Source: Chara braunii | Lineage: Eukaryota > Streptophyta > Charophyceae > Charales > Characeae | Length of the DNA: 28,282 bases | Direction: 5' to 3' | Assembly: GCA_003427395.1 (NCBI GenBank) | Contig: BFEA01000134.1 | Location: forward strand, 1,534,083 to 1,562,364 | In this document: piece after piece, positions 17,810 to 26,037 of the stretch | Numbering within the stretch: the first letter of the stretch is position 1 | How the letters are laid out: each line of letters opens with the position of its first letter | Program-made: the position numbers and the translations under genes | The notes under the pieces: model-generated | Database searches by the model: none | The model's input: only the letters and a program-made list of their open reading frames with translations | Told to the model about the DNA's origin: nothing

Positions 17810-18114
17810 GGTCAGTACGGTGACCATCAGTTTAATATTTTTTTAAGTATTACTAATAATATTTATTCATCAGTGATCATGTGCTCTATAAAAAGACTAA
17901 ACTCTGGAAGTGGAAGACCCATGCGAACACGGACTTCTGGTCCGTGTGGTCCCGAGCGAGGGCAGGGTAGACAATTGTTGTAGCAAGGATAGGGGAAAGG
18001 AGAAGGTTTGAAAGTTAGGTCGGCGATTTAGGGGGGCAATCTATCAGTGGGTGGAAAAGCGCTGCAAACATGCTATATGAAGTTATGAACCTAAAGCTGG
18101 AACCTGAGTCGATA
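17810..18114. other. No gene seen
   Basis: Mixed sequence after the adapter, with TTTTTTAAGTATTACTAATA near 17840. No domain or repeat recognised. Confidence 0.4.
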
Positions 18115-19012
18115 TGGCAAACCCCAAACCCTAAAGGCTAAACCCAAACCGAAAGCCTCAGGGTTGTGGGATGCTTCTGTCCTTACTCGCAACAGCTCGC
18201 AATCTGGCAGAAGATTTCTCTGTGTAGTGCATGGCATTTAGACTTTCCTCAATAAGAGTAGCCATGTCTCCATCCGTGGACCCTAAACCCCAAACCCCAA
18301 ACCCGGAACCCGGAACCCGGAACCCAGGAAAGGGACCACTTGCTCACAATGTTCATTTCTGGTTGTTGAACTCCATTCAGGGTTTAGGGTTTAGGGTGTG
18401 GGGTTTAGGGTTTAGGGTTAAAGTGAGGTCTATGGTTTGTCATTTAGGGTTTGACGTTCAGGGTGTGAGGCGAAAGGGAGTTTGACTTAAAATAAATAAA
18501 TAAATAACAATGGAAGGCGACATCATTGAGATACCATCTTTTGATCTGACTGGCCCAAGGTTAATTCAGAGGGTTGTTTTTTTGTTTTTTTTTGATTGGT
18601 CATTGGATTCCATTGGAATTCAAACTTGGGTGTGTATGTATTTCAACAGTTCATGGGTGTACGATCTGAGCTAGGCCAGTTGGTGGGGCCAATGGTTTAG
18701 GGTTCCCGGTTAAGAGTTTAGGGATCAGGGTCTAGGGTTTAGGGTTCCCGGTTAGGAGTTTAGGGATCAGGGTCTAGGGTTTAGGGTTTCCAGGATGGAG
18801 GTGAGGGTTGAGGGTCTAGGGTTTTGGGGTTTTGGGGTTGGCGGTTCATGGTTCAGCTTCAGGGGCTTAGGGTGTACAGTTTGGGGTTTACGGTTTAGGG
18901 TTTAGATCTTAGGGTTTATAGGGATTAATGTTGAGGGTTTAGATCTTAGGGTTTAGGGATTAATGTTGAGGGTTCAGATCTCAGGGTTTAGGGTTTGTGG
19001 TTCAGATTCTGA
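18115..19012. repeat. Interstitial plant-type telomere-like repeat
   Basis: CCCTAAA-type words at 18121-18150 and 18281-18326 (drifting into CCCGGAA) are followed by TTTAGGG-type words at 18378-18465 and 18690-19005 (drifting into TTAGGGTTCCCGG and GATCTTAGGG). A 45-bp unit with CCCGGTTA and GAGTTTAGGGATCAGGG is duplicated at about 18704-18790. The array is degenerate and mixed with other sequence, so it is an old internal telomere-like block and not a chromosome end. Confidence 0.8.
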
Positions 19013-19136
19013 GTTAGTGGGGGACCGCTTGTTCTTTCATGGTTCAGCAGGCTGGCAAGACCACCTGGTATAATCCATGCTGTCGCTCGTACAGCGAGCA
19101 GACTGCAATGAAACTTGTCTGCCAGTGAGCGCTATG

Positions 19137-19245
19137 TTTTTTTTTTTTTTTTTACCATTTCTCGATTTACGAGTGTCATCCTTGAGCAGGGGCCATGGTA
19201 ATCTTCTCTCTATTGTTCCAATTTTTTTTAACGGATGTTCCAACG
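19137..19245 (-). pseudogene. Retroposed U6 snRNA pseudogene with poly(A)
   Basis: Read on the minus strand, 19245-19154 aligns with plant U6 nearly end to end: ACATCCG, AAAATTGGAAC, AGAGAAGATTA, CATGGCCCCTG, CAAGGATGACAC and AAATCGAGAAATGG. It is followed directly by about 17 A (19153-19137) in place of the normal U-rich end. Two sites essential for splicing are altered: the ACAGAGA box reads AGAGAGA, and the AGC triad reads ACC. An extra A run lies near AAAATTGG. The 5' stem-loop is degraded, and no upstream element or TATA box was recognised. The poly(A) shows LINE-type retroposition of the RNA. U6 snRNA identity is secure; it is not a functional gene. Confidence 0.85.
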
Positions 19246-19900
19246 AACAAAGTTTCTTGACGTGGACACGATAGAGTGTGGTCTGGACCCGTCTTGCAGT
19301 AGATGGAGCCTCTCCCCAGGTGACGCTCCCCACCAATAGATGGAGCGTCTCCCCAGGTGCTAGTGGTGTCTGCTTTTATCAGCACCACTAACACTGGGGG
19401 GGGGCACGATAGCGTGTGCCATGTGGTAGTGGCATCTGTCCTTCGAGCCAAGTTATCTGGTATTACCCATCCCATGCTGTTGCTCGCACAGCGAACAAAT
19501 GCCCCGCACATAAAAAAAAAGAAGAAAAAAGCGATTGTTTCTTTTTTCTTTTTGTTTTCTTTTTTTTTGGGGGGGTGCGGGGTCGGGAGTCTGCAGACGA
19601 GCATCCGGCGCAAACCCACAAACCCCTCTGGGGGCATAAAATGCCCCTGGTAGCCCCCTTTGGCCCCCCTACAATACCCCTTATAGATCCGGGCGATCAC
19701 ACACGGCTCCTATGTGTGCGCTCTGTTTCTTAGCATAGACAGAGTATGCACTACCGGGCGCAGACCCGCACCCCCCCTGGGGGCATAAAATGCCACTGGT
19801 ACCCCCCTTTGGCCGCCCTACAACACCCTTCATAGACCCGGGCGATGACGCATGGCTCCTATTATGTGTGTGCTATGTTTCTGAGCATAGACAGAGTGTG

Positions 19901-20015
19901 CACTACCGTCTTCACCCGAATAAAACACCCGGTCATTATGGCTGCATCTGGTCTGAAAGTGGGCCCAAATACAGCTATAATGACCGGGCATTTTGTTCGG
20001 GTGAAGAAGGTAGTG
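19901..20015. mobile_element. Intact palindromic MITE, family M1
   Basis: The best copy of the family. CACTACCGTCTTCACCCGAA onward is mirrored by TTCGGGTGAAGAAGGTAGTG, with internal arms CGGTCATTATGGCTGCATCT and AATACAGCTATAATGACCGG. The loop is only a few bases, so the whole 115 bp folds as one hairpin. GTG occurs on both flanks and may be a 3-bp duplication. No coding capacity. Confidence 0.85.
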
Positions 20016-20058
20016 GTGCCTATCTCTGTTCTCTGTCCTTCAAGCCAGGTTATCTGGT

Positions 20059-20102
20059 ACTAGAACTGTACTAGAACTGTACTAGAACTGTACTAGAACT
20101 GT
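20059..20102 (+). repeat. Four 11-bp tandem units
   Basis: ACTAGAACTGT repeated four times without error, a recent local expansion inside the mosaic. Confidence 0.95.
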
Positions 20103-20283
20103 ATTACCCACTGGCATTTCGCTGTCGCTTGCACTGCGAACAGACTGCAATGACACATGGCTTTCCATGTGACACTGTGTTATGTTTGCTAGCATGGACA
20201 TCGCGTGTAATAGTGGCCACCATCTCTGTTCTCTGCCTTTCATGCCAAGTTATCCGGCACATACATCACCATTGCCTGTGCGT

Positions 20284-20418
20284 GTTTGCGAGCTTAGTAC
20301 TGACAATGCATCCTTAGGCTATTGCAGCCTATGTCCTAGCACCAGCATAGGCTGTTCGCGAGCTTAGTACTGACAATCAGCCCATTGCAGCCTATGTCTT
20401 AGCACCAGCATAGGCTGC
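20284..20418 (+). repeat. Tandem duplication of about 70 bp
   Basis: Two units starting GCGAGCTTAGTACTGACAAT (about 20286 and 20356) and ending in CAGCATAGGCTG. The CAGCCTATG and CATAGGCTG words in each unit are themselves inverted. Confidence 0.85.
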
Positions 20419-20464
20419 ACAATGTTGATGCTAAGCTGGCTATGCAGGTGCTCTTTTTCTTGCG

Positions 20465-20589
20465 CTACCATCTCCGTCCACCCGAATAAAACGCTCGGTC
20501 ATTATGGCTGTATTTGGTGCAACTGTCAGTTCAGATACGACTATAATTACAGGGCGTTCTTTTTTTCTTTGTCCAGGTGAAGACGGCAG
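20465..20589. mobile_element. Diverged M1 MITE
   Basis: CCACCCGAATAAAACGCTCG and TCATTATGGCTGTATTTGG on the left face ATACGACTATAATTACAGGG and CCAGGTGAAGACGG on the right. The right arm carries a T-rich insertion in place of the TATTCGGG motif. Confidence 0.7.
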
Positions 20590-20634
20590 TCTGGTACATA
20601 TAACAGCAGCTGAGACTGCATGCTTGGAGACCTG

Positions 20635-20704
20635 GCATAGACATAGCATAGACATAGTTTAGACATAGTATAGACATAGTATAGACATAGTATTTAGACA
20701 TAGT
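20635..20704 (+). repeat. 12-bp minisatellite
   Basis: About six units of TAGACATAGTAT with small variations. Confidence 0.9.
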
Positions 20705-20880
20705 ACCTACCATTGTGGGTCTACATTTGCTATGTTGCTTCGCCAACCTACCTCTCCCTGCAGAGTATGTCGTACTTTTTTTTGTTTTGTTTTTTACGGT
20801 AGCTCCTGGGAGCATATCACAGTCCTCTGGCAGAGCACTTCATACTAGCTCCCAGGACCAATCCACACACTCTCTCTTTG

Positions 20881-21043
20881 CTAGCATCTTCACCCGAATT
20901 AAACGCCCATTTATTTTCACCCGAATAAAACGCCCATTTATTTTCATCCGAATAAACGCCCATTTATTTTCACTGTTTTTGACTGAAAGTCGAACCAAAT
21001 ACAGTGATAATGACCGGGTGTTCTATTCGGGAGTTGACGGTGG
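20881..21043. mobile_element. M1 MITE with a triplicated left terminus
   Basis: The outer left arm (TCACCCGAATAAAACGCCCA then TTTATTT, 26-27 bp) occurs three times in tandem (about 20890-20970). The body (TGACTGAAAGTCGAACCAAA) and the right arm (TAATGACCGGGTGTTCTATT, CGGGAG) follow. Only one arm is amplified, so the expansion happened after insertion. Confidence 0.8.
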
Positions 21044-21167
21044 ATCCGCGTGCTAACGAAGCACATAGATTTTTCTACCCTATGGGTGTTTGTGCCGTGT
21101 CTCTGTGTGTATGTGTGTCTGTGTGTGTATGTGTGTCATCTGCGCTATACACACACAGACACACAGA

Positions 21168-21329
21168 CAGCCTGTCTGTCCAGGTTCAACCTCCTGCCTG
21201 ATGAGTCGGTGTTTTCTACCCTATGAGACTTTTGTGTCCACAAAAACAAAAAGCATGACTGTGCCAGACTGTTTCTTAGGACTTTCACCGACTCATCAGG
21301 CAGGAGGTTGAACCTGGACAGACAGGCTG
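21168..21329. repeat. Perfect 44-bp inverted repeat built from ribozyme-family sequence
   Basis: Arms 21168-21211 and 21286-21329 are exact reverse complements, separated by 74 bp. They contain GGTTCAACCTCCTGCCTGATGAGTCGGTG, here named only as the 5' half of a hammerhead-family unit (GGTTCA, CCTCCTG, CTGATGAGTCGG). On the minus strand the unit continues to a GAAACAGTCTGGCACAG-like 3' half, but stem II no longer pairs properly. A TG-rich tract and its CA complement (21078-21168) extend the hairpin outward. Confidence 0.75.
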
Positions 21330-21456
21330 CCCAGGATGCAATTGACTGATGGATAAGGACTCTCCGCGTCGCATAGAGTTAGCGAAACCCCTCAGAGAGA
21401 AAAGTGGTGGACTTCACTCACACCAGCCCTGCAATCCTAGCAGACTGTCCGTCCTC

Positions 21457-21459
<3 letters not shown>

Positions 21460-21507
<48 letters not shown>
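21460..21507. repeat. (GT)n microsatellite
   Basis: Pure GT over about 48 bp. Confidence 0.97.
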
Positions 21508-21508
<1 letters not shown>

Positions 21509-21685
21509 GTCAAGAAACCCCAAACTCTCTCTCCCATTCCATCGACAAGCCAGCACAAACCATCGATAAAACAAAAGAAATATAAATGGGCAATGTAATA
21601 GAAAATGCAACATTCGCCACAATTGTGTGATTGAGCGGAAGTGCCCACACGGCCATTTGCCGCGGAAGCAGCACACAATTGCACA

Positions 21686-22195
21686 GATTCCTGCTACGGT
21701 TTTCTCGGTCAGGTTGAGCGTCTGTGGTTGGGGCCGTCACTCTGCGGCCATGCTGTGCCTCCAGTGCCAGCCGCATGTCGGGAGTGTATTTTCTGCTTGT
21801 GATTGACCTTTCTTTGTTTCGTGGGTGTTTTGCTGGCCTGTGATGGGGTGTGAACCGACAGACAGTCTGTAGAGTTTTCCNTCTGGTGTGGGTGAGTGAT
21901 AGTCTGCTTTGATTTTCGTCACATGAGGCACCTTGAGGGCAGTGGTTGGTGGTCCCCACCACCTCAGAGGGGTATCAGTTGTCGGGCAGTCATCGATGCT
22001 TAACCACAAAACCGTGGTTAAGGTGGATTATAGTGTAATCAGTTAGGGGATTCTGCAGACTGCTGAGGGTCCAGCCTCCTGATCAATTGGTGAACCTCCG
22101 ACTAAACAGTTTGTCACAGCCCCTCCTTTGTTGTCCTCTTCTCCCTCCCTCTCTGCCTACGGTTTATCGGGCAGTTTATTTGACGTTATATATAC
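21686..22195 (+). mobile_element. Retrozyme-like element (copy R4), long form
   Basis: The body matches 5295-5572 (CTGCTACGGTTTTCTC, GGGGCCGTCAC, GCGGCCATGCTGTGCCTC, TTTCTTTGTTTCGTGG, GTGATGGGGTGTGAACCGAC). It carries about 100 bp that copy R2 lacks (about 21918-22011, including GGGCAGTCATCGATGCTTAA), followed by a decayed ribozyme (22055-22114) and the tail. That extra piece also occurs in the minus-strand copy near 22700. It therefore belongs to the element, and R2 has lost it. Confidence 0.75.
22055..22114 (+). pseudogene. Decayed hammerhead ribozyme
   Basis: Same layout as 5573-5632, but the core box reads CTGATCA (G8 lost) and GAAA is changed to TAAA. These are invariant positions, so self-cleavage should be abolished. 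Confidence 0.75.
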
Positions 22196-22338
22196 ATAGA
22201 CTGTTGATGGTTCAGCCTCCTGATGAGTCGGTGAAACTCCGACGAAACCGTTTGTCACAGCCCCTCGTTTGTTGTCCTCTTCTCCCCTTTGTCCCTCTCT
22301 GCCTACGGTTTACCAGGCAGCTCTGTTTGACCCGATAT
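22196..22338 (+). mobile_element. Short retrozyme-like unit (R5) with near-intact ribozyme
   Basis: Hammerhead motif at 22196-22255 followed by the tail, with no ~280-nt body. Core CTGATGA (22220-22226), stem II GTCGG/CCGAC and GAAA are all intact. Stem I (GATG/CCTC) and stem III (ACTGT/ACCGT) each carry one mismatch, so activity is possible but weakened. The TGA of this unit is 141 bp after that of R4 and 116 bp before that of R6. Confidence 0.7.
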
Positions 22339-22460
22339 ATGAGTCGGTGAAACTCCGACGAAACAGTTTGTCACAGCCCCTCGTTTGTTGTCCTCTTCTC
22401 CCTCTTCTCTCTCTCTGCCTACGGTTTACCGGGCAGTTCTATTTGACGATATATATATCA
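22339..22460 (+). mobile_element. Short retrozyme-like unit (R6), 5' truncated
   Basis: Joined to R5 through GATATATGAGTCGG, the same junction type as at 5171-5184: the TA tail fused to the middle of the CTGATGA box. It retains stem II, GAAA and the tail, ending TTTGACGATATATATA. Confidence 0.75.
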
Positions 22461-22535
22461 TCAAACAAAACTGCCTGGTAAACTGAATCGTCAAACAGAA
22501 GTACCCAGTAAACTGTCGGCAGAGAGAGAGAGAGA

Positions 22536-22595
<60 letters not shown>

Positions 22596-22730
22596 GACAA
22601 CAATTTTGTCGGAGTTTCAGCAACTCATCAGGAGGCTAAACCCTCAACAGTCTGTGGAATCGCTAACTTATTACATACACTGCAAATGATGACTGTTGTG
22701 GTTAAGCGTCGACGACTGCCCAACAATGTG
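22446..22730 (-). mobile_element. Minus-strand retrozyme-like copies (R7) around a GA tract
   Basis: The reverse complement shows tail pieces (22446-22520, twice a GTTTACTGGG-type block), a (GA)n microsatellite (22520-22592) and a ribozyme remnant (about 22596-22656). The remnant has CTGATGA intact (22625-22631), but the GAAA box is changed to an A run without G12. The body piece with GGTTAAG and GGGCAGT words reaches about 22730. It faces R6 tail to tail, so the region is a large imperfect palindrome. Confidence 0.65.
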
Positions 22731-23376
22731 TACAATTTTTTCAATCAAAGAAAAACCCGGTAGAGGGAAGCGCCAAGTGCCCACTCACCGTACAACTCCG
22801 GCCTGCTCCGCAAAATCACATACCAGGCACAGACCCAAACATTCGGGCATACATCGATGAAAGCCTGAATGCAACATCCTTAACAATTACATCGCATGGA
22901 CGACAAGAAATAAGTGCACCACATGGAAGAGCCCTCAAGAAAGCACTGCCATCGGTAACAATTACAGAAGGCACTGTCAACAAGAAAGCACAGACCGACA
23001 GACCAGAACCTCCAATAGTCCGAAAGACCTGGAAGAGCCCTCTGAGTCAGCCCACAAAGCCACAAAAATAAATCCACGGAATCTCCACACGACACCAGGA
23101 GCACTACTGCTTAAAACACCATTGAAGTCCCCCATCTTCCATGTGCTCCAAAAGAGCAGCCCATGGGAGTGCCACCCACAGCGAAGGCTCTTTGAGCCTC
23201 CTTGCAAAGATATCGTGGCCATGATTCCAAACAAACATTCCCGTCCAAGAAAGCTGGTGGCCACCCACAGACATACCTTCATCAAGAGACAGCCAACCAA
23301 CAAATCATCCACCACAAAGAAGAATAGCTTGCTAGTGCGAGCCCGATTCCAGCCGCTCAAATCTGCCAGGACAGAG

Positions 23377-23384
<8 letters not shown>
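22731..23384. other. No confident gene; possible LINE relic on the minus strand
   Basis: A minus-strand frame (22977-23519 with its GT tract) contains STWKMGDFNGVLSSS. GDFN is the signature of LINE-type endonuclease domains, but no other endonuclease motif is placed. I record it only as a possible relic. Confidence 0.25.
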
Positions 23385-23419
<35 letters not shown>

Positions 23420-23516
23420 TGCATAGGTGTTTCTTTGTGCATGTATGTGGGGGTGTGTGTATGTGTGCATTTATGTGTGTTTGAGGGGAGGGAGGAGGGG
23501 TAGGTACATGTGTGTG

Positions 23517-23592
<76 letters not shown>
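23385..23592. repeat. Two (GT)n microsatellites
   Basis: GT tracts at about 23385-23417 and 23520-23592 with TGTATGTG/TGCATG variants between. Confidence 0.95.
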
Positions 23593-23593
<1 letters not shown>

Positions 23594-23640
23594 ATGCTGT
23601 CTTTCTCTAACCCAGACTATAGACGTAGCTGCTACGTTAT

Positions 23641-23795
23641 GTCTGCATTTGGCCTTCATTCAGAGCAGATTCAGGCTTCGCAGGGAGCACATCATGATAT
23701 CTCTGCAGCCTAGGCAGATTCAGGCTTCGCAGGTGCAGAATGGACATATATCTGCACTTGGCCTTCATTCAAAGCAGATTCAGGCTTGGCAGAGG
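23641..23795 (+). repeat. Duplicated segment with GCAGATTCAGGCTTCGCAGG
   Basis: The 20-bp motif occurs three times. The longer unit TGGCCTTCATTC + motif occurs at 23649 and 23759, a 110-bp period. Confidence 0.8.
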
Positions 23796-23962
23796 ATGGA
23801 TGAATCTCTGATCCAGGGAGAAGGACGAGAAAGTGGGAGGAAAACACACGACTCCGCTGCGAGGATGGGAGAACTTGATGCCAAGTCACTCTAGCAGAAC
23901 ATAGGACTGGGATGGTTTAAAACCAAGTCTAAGCTGTATCCAACCACTGCCAAACCTTCTTT

Positions 23963-24115
23963 TTTTATATATATCGTCAAACAGAGCTGCCGGGTAAACC
24001 GTAGGCAGAGGGGCAGAAGAGGACAACAAACAAGGGGCTGTTTCGCGAGAGGTTCGCTGCCTCATCAGGAGGCTGAACCCTCAACAGTCTGCAGAATCCC
24101 CTAACTCTCACTATA
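23963..24115 (-). mobile_element. Minus-strand retrozyme-like copy (R8) with altered ribozyme
   Basis: Tail from 23963 (TATATATATCGTCAAACAGA), then a ribozyme at about 24039-24092. CTGATGA (24062-24068), GAAA, stem I and the GCAGACTGTT strand are intact. The stem II segment is replaced by a different 17-nt sequence that does not pair cleanly, and stem III is shortened to ACAG by a deletion. Probably inactive. Confidence 0.65.
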
Positions 24116-24141
24116 TCAAACTTTTTCCCTTCTTCAAACCC

Positions 24142-24250
24142 TTCCTTCTTCAGCCGAATAGAACGCCTCGTCATTATACCTCTATCCAGACTGCAAGTTT
24201 CCCCACATACAGCAATAACTACTCGGCGTTCCATTCGTGTGAATACGGTC
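24142..24250. mobile_element. Diverged M1 MITE
   Basis: CCTTCTTCAGCCGAATAGAA with TCATTATACCTCTATCCAGA on the left faces ACATACAGCAATAACTACTC and CCATTCGTGTGAATACGG on the right. About 20% different from 19901-20015 by eye. Confidence 0.65.
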
Positions 24251-24330
24251 GTTAAGACTTCTCTAAACTGATCTGAGCCACTGCCAAACAAACCTCTTCA
24301 ACCTTAGTCAAACCAGTGCCCAACTGCAGT

Positions 24331-24570
24331 CTGCTGTGAGTTACCACAGTGCCAAACTGGTGTGAGTTACCACAGTGCCAAACTCAAACTCAAGTTACCA
24401 CAGTGCCAAACTGGTGTGAGTTACCACAGTGCCAAACTGGTGTGAGTTACCACAGTGCCAAACTGGTGTGAGGGACCACAGTGCCAAACTGGTGTGAGGG
24501 ACCACAGTGCCAAACTGGTGTGAGTTACCACAGTGCCAAACTGCTGTGAGTTACCACAGTGCCAAACTCG
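24331..24570 (+). repeat. 26-bp minisatellite, about nine units
   Basis: Unit GTGTGAGTTACCACAGTGCC + AAACTG. Variants with GAGGGACC and CTCAAACTCAAG appear in the middle, showing higher-order shuffling. Confidence 0.92.
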
Positions 24571-25035
24571 AACTCAAGTTAACCACACTGCCAAACCCAA
24601 GTTAATACACTGCCTAAACACAAATTTTAACTGCCGAAACCCAAATTTTAATTTGAGTCAACCTGTGTCTATACTATACAGTAAATTCGACCGCTGGTTC
24701 AAACTGCTGCAAATTTTAACCGCTGCTCAACCTCAGTCAGACCACTGGCGACTGCCCCAATTGCAGTCGGATTTGTGCCGAATTGCAGTGCAGTGACTGT
24801 CCGATGTGCGTAACACAGTGTCAAACCCAAGTTCATCCACTGCCTTAAGCGACCAGGACTTCCGAAAAAGGCACTGGGTTAGCGGCCAGCCAGAAGTGGG
24901 GAAACCGCGCTATGTTTGACTTTTGGCTGAATCGGGGCTACCTGCCCAGGCGCGTTCATCCCAAAAGAAAGGCGTGCCCGTTAACGAGAAGCAATTTTCC
25001 AAGGTACTTCGTGGTTTAAGATTTAAACAAAATCT

Positions 25036-25066
<31 letters not shown>

Positions 25067-25743
25067 TTTGAACAAATGCTCCAGTCTATTCGTGGGGAGC
25101 AGCACGTGCTGGGAACCGGGCCCACTTTAAACAAAATCTAAACTGCCAAAATCCAATTGAGTCGACCTGTGGCTGTACTAAGTTCAAACTTCAACTGCTT
25201 GTCAACCTTAGTGAGAGACCAGTGTCTATTTTCAGACTGATTCTGATGTAAGTTAACACAGTGCCAAACCCTTGTTAACCCACAACCTCAAACCAAATCG
25301 AAACTGCCAACCCACTGCCCAGTCCATACCACTCTCAAACCTGAGTGAACTCTGCGCCCGGCCTGAGTCGGATCTGAGAGGAACCCGCTGCTTAAACTGA
25401 GCTGGGCGTGTTGTTGCAGAACTGTGCCGAGGCTGATCGCAGGGAACTCCATGCCGAACCTGACTCTGACCAGAGTCAGTGGACTGGACTGCTGCATCCT
25501 GCGTCCAACGGGCGAGTACTAGTACTGCCGAGCCCGAGTTCACCGCCTACCTAACCTGAGTCTAAATCGGAGTAAGCGCAGTGCGTAAAGGGCCATAAAC
25601 ACTCCCTCCCAGAGTCCGCAGAGTGCTTCAACCTGAGTCTAGCTGCGCTAAATCACTGCCGGAACCAGTTGTCACACCAGTACCTAACCTGAGTCGTGAC
25701 GTGAACCTCACTCAATTCCAACCATTGTTAAACCTAAGTCAAA
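24571..25743. repeat. Degenerate derivatives of the minisatellite; no gene
   Basis: Words such as CACTGCCAAACCCAAGTTAA, AACTGCCGAAACCC and GAGTCAACCTGTG recur irregularly for over 1 kb, consistent with a very old array. An 87-codon frame (24533-24796) and minus-strand frames near 25253-25543 read through these repeats and look non-coding. Confidence 0.5.
25036..25125 (-). mobile_element. Short poly(A) retroposon with 14-bp target duplication
   Basis: TTTAAACAAAATCT flanks the insert exactly on both sides (25022-25035, 25126-25139). Read on the minus strand, the insert is a ~61-nt unique sequence starting GTGGGCCCGGTTCCCAGCAC, followed by about 24 A and a GAAGA tail. Perfect long duplication plus poly(A) is the hallmark of LINE-machinery retroposition. 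I do not recognise the source RNA. It could be a truncated mRNA, an unknown small RNA or a SINE end. Confidence 0.75.
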
Positions 25744-25858
25744 CTACCTTCTTCCCCCGAATACACCCTTCGATCATTATAGCGGTATCTAGACTGAAAG
25801 ATGCCTCAAATACACAGCTATAATGACCGTGTACGTTGTATTCGGGGGAGGCAGGTAG
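25744..25858. mobile_element. M1 MITE, nearly intact
   Basis: CTACCTTCTTCCCCCGAAT is mirrored by ATTCGGGGGAGGCAGGTAG. Internal ATCATTATAGCGGTATCTAG faces ACACAGCTATAATGACCG. The same length class as the 19901 copy. The arms carry matching changes (CCCCCG/CGGGGG), so this may be a distinct subfamily. Confidence 0.8.
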
Positions 25859-26037
25859 CCGTTAACTTGCGACCAACTGGGTTCAACCCTTTGCCGTGCC
25901 CAAGTTAAGATTCTGGTTAACAATGGGCATCGGGCTTGGCCGTTACGCCCAGCAGAAATTCAAAGACAGGTGAAAAATCCAGAGAATCTGATGGAGCAGA
26001 AGCATGTCCATCGTCGGAAACGTATGCATTTTATTTT

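Larger units (their letters stand above)
19030..20430 (+). repeat. Mosaic of repeated modules
   Basis: Words such as CTGGTATTACCCAT, GCTGTCGCTCGTACAGCGA, GACTGCAATGA, CATAGACAGAGTGTGCACTAC and CTGTCCTTCAAGCCAGGTTA recur near 19067, 19459, 20052 and 20130-20250. Within it, a ~152-bp unit (GGCGCA, CTGGGGGCATAAAATGCC, CCGGGCGAT, GCATAGACAGAGT) is tandemly duplicated at 19604-19907. A decayed long-unit satellite or nested element is likely. The U6 pseudogene and an M1 MITE interrupt it. Confidence 0.6.

Noticed and set aside
18115-19012. Head-to-head telomere fusion point
   Set aside because: A fusion would read TTTAGGG then CCCTAAA on one strand. Here the order is the opposite and the repeats are degenerate.
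23332-23659. His/Thr-rich protein
   Set aside because: Pure CA/GT microsatellite translation.
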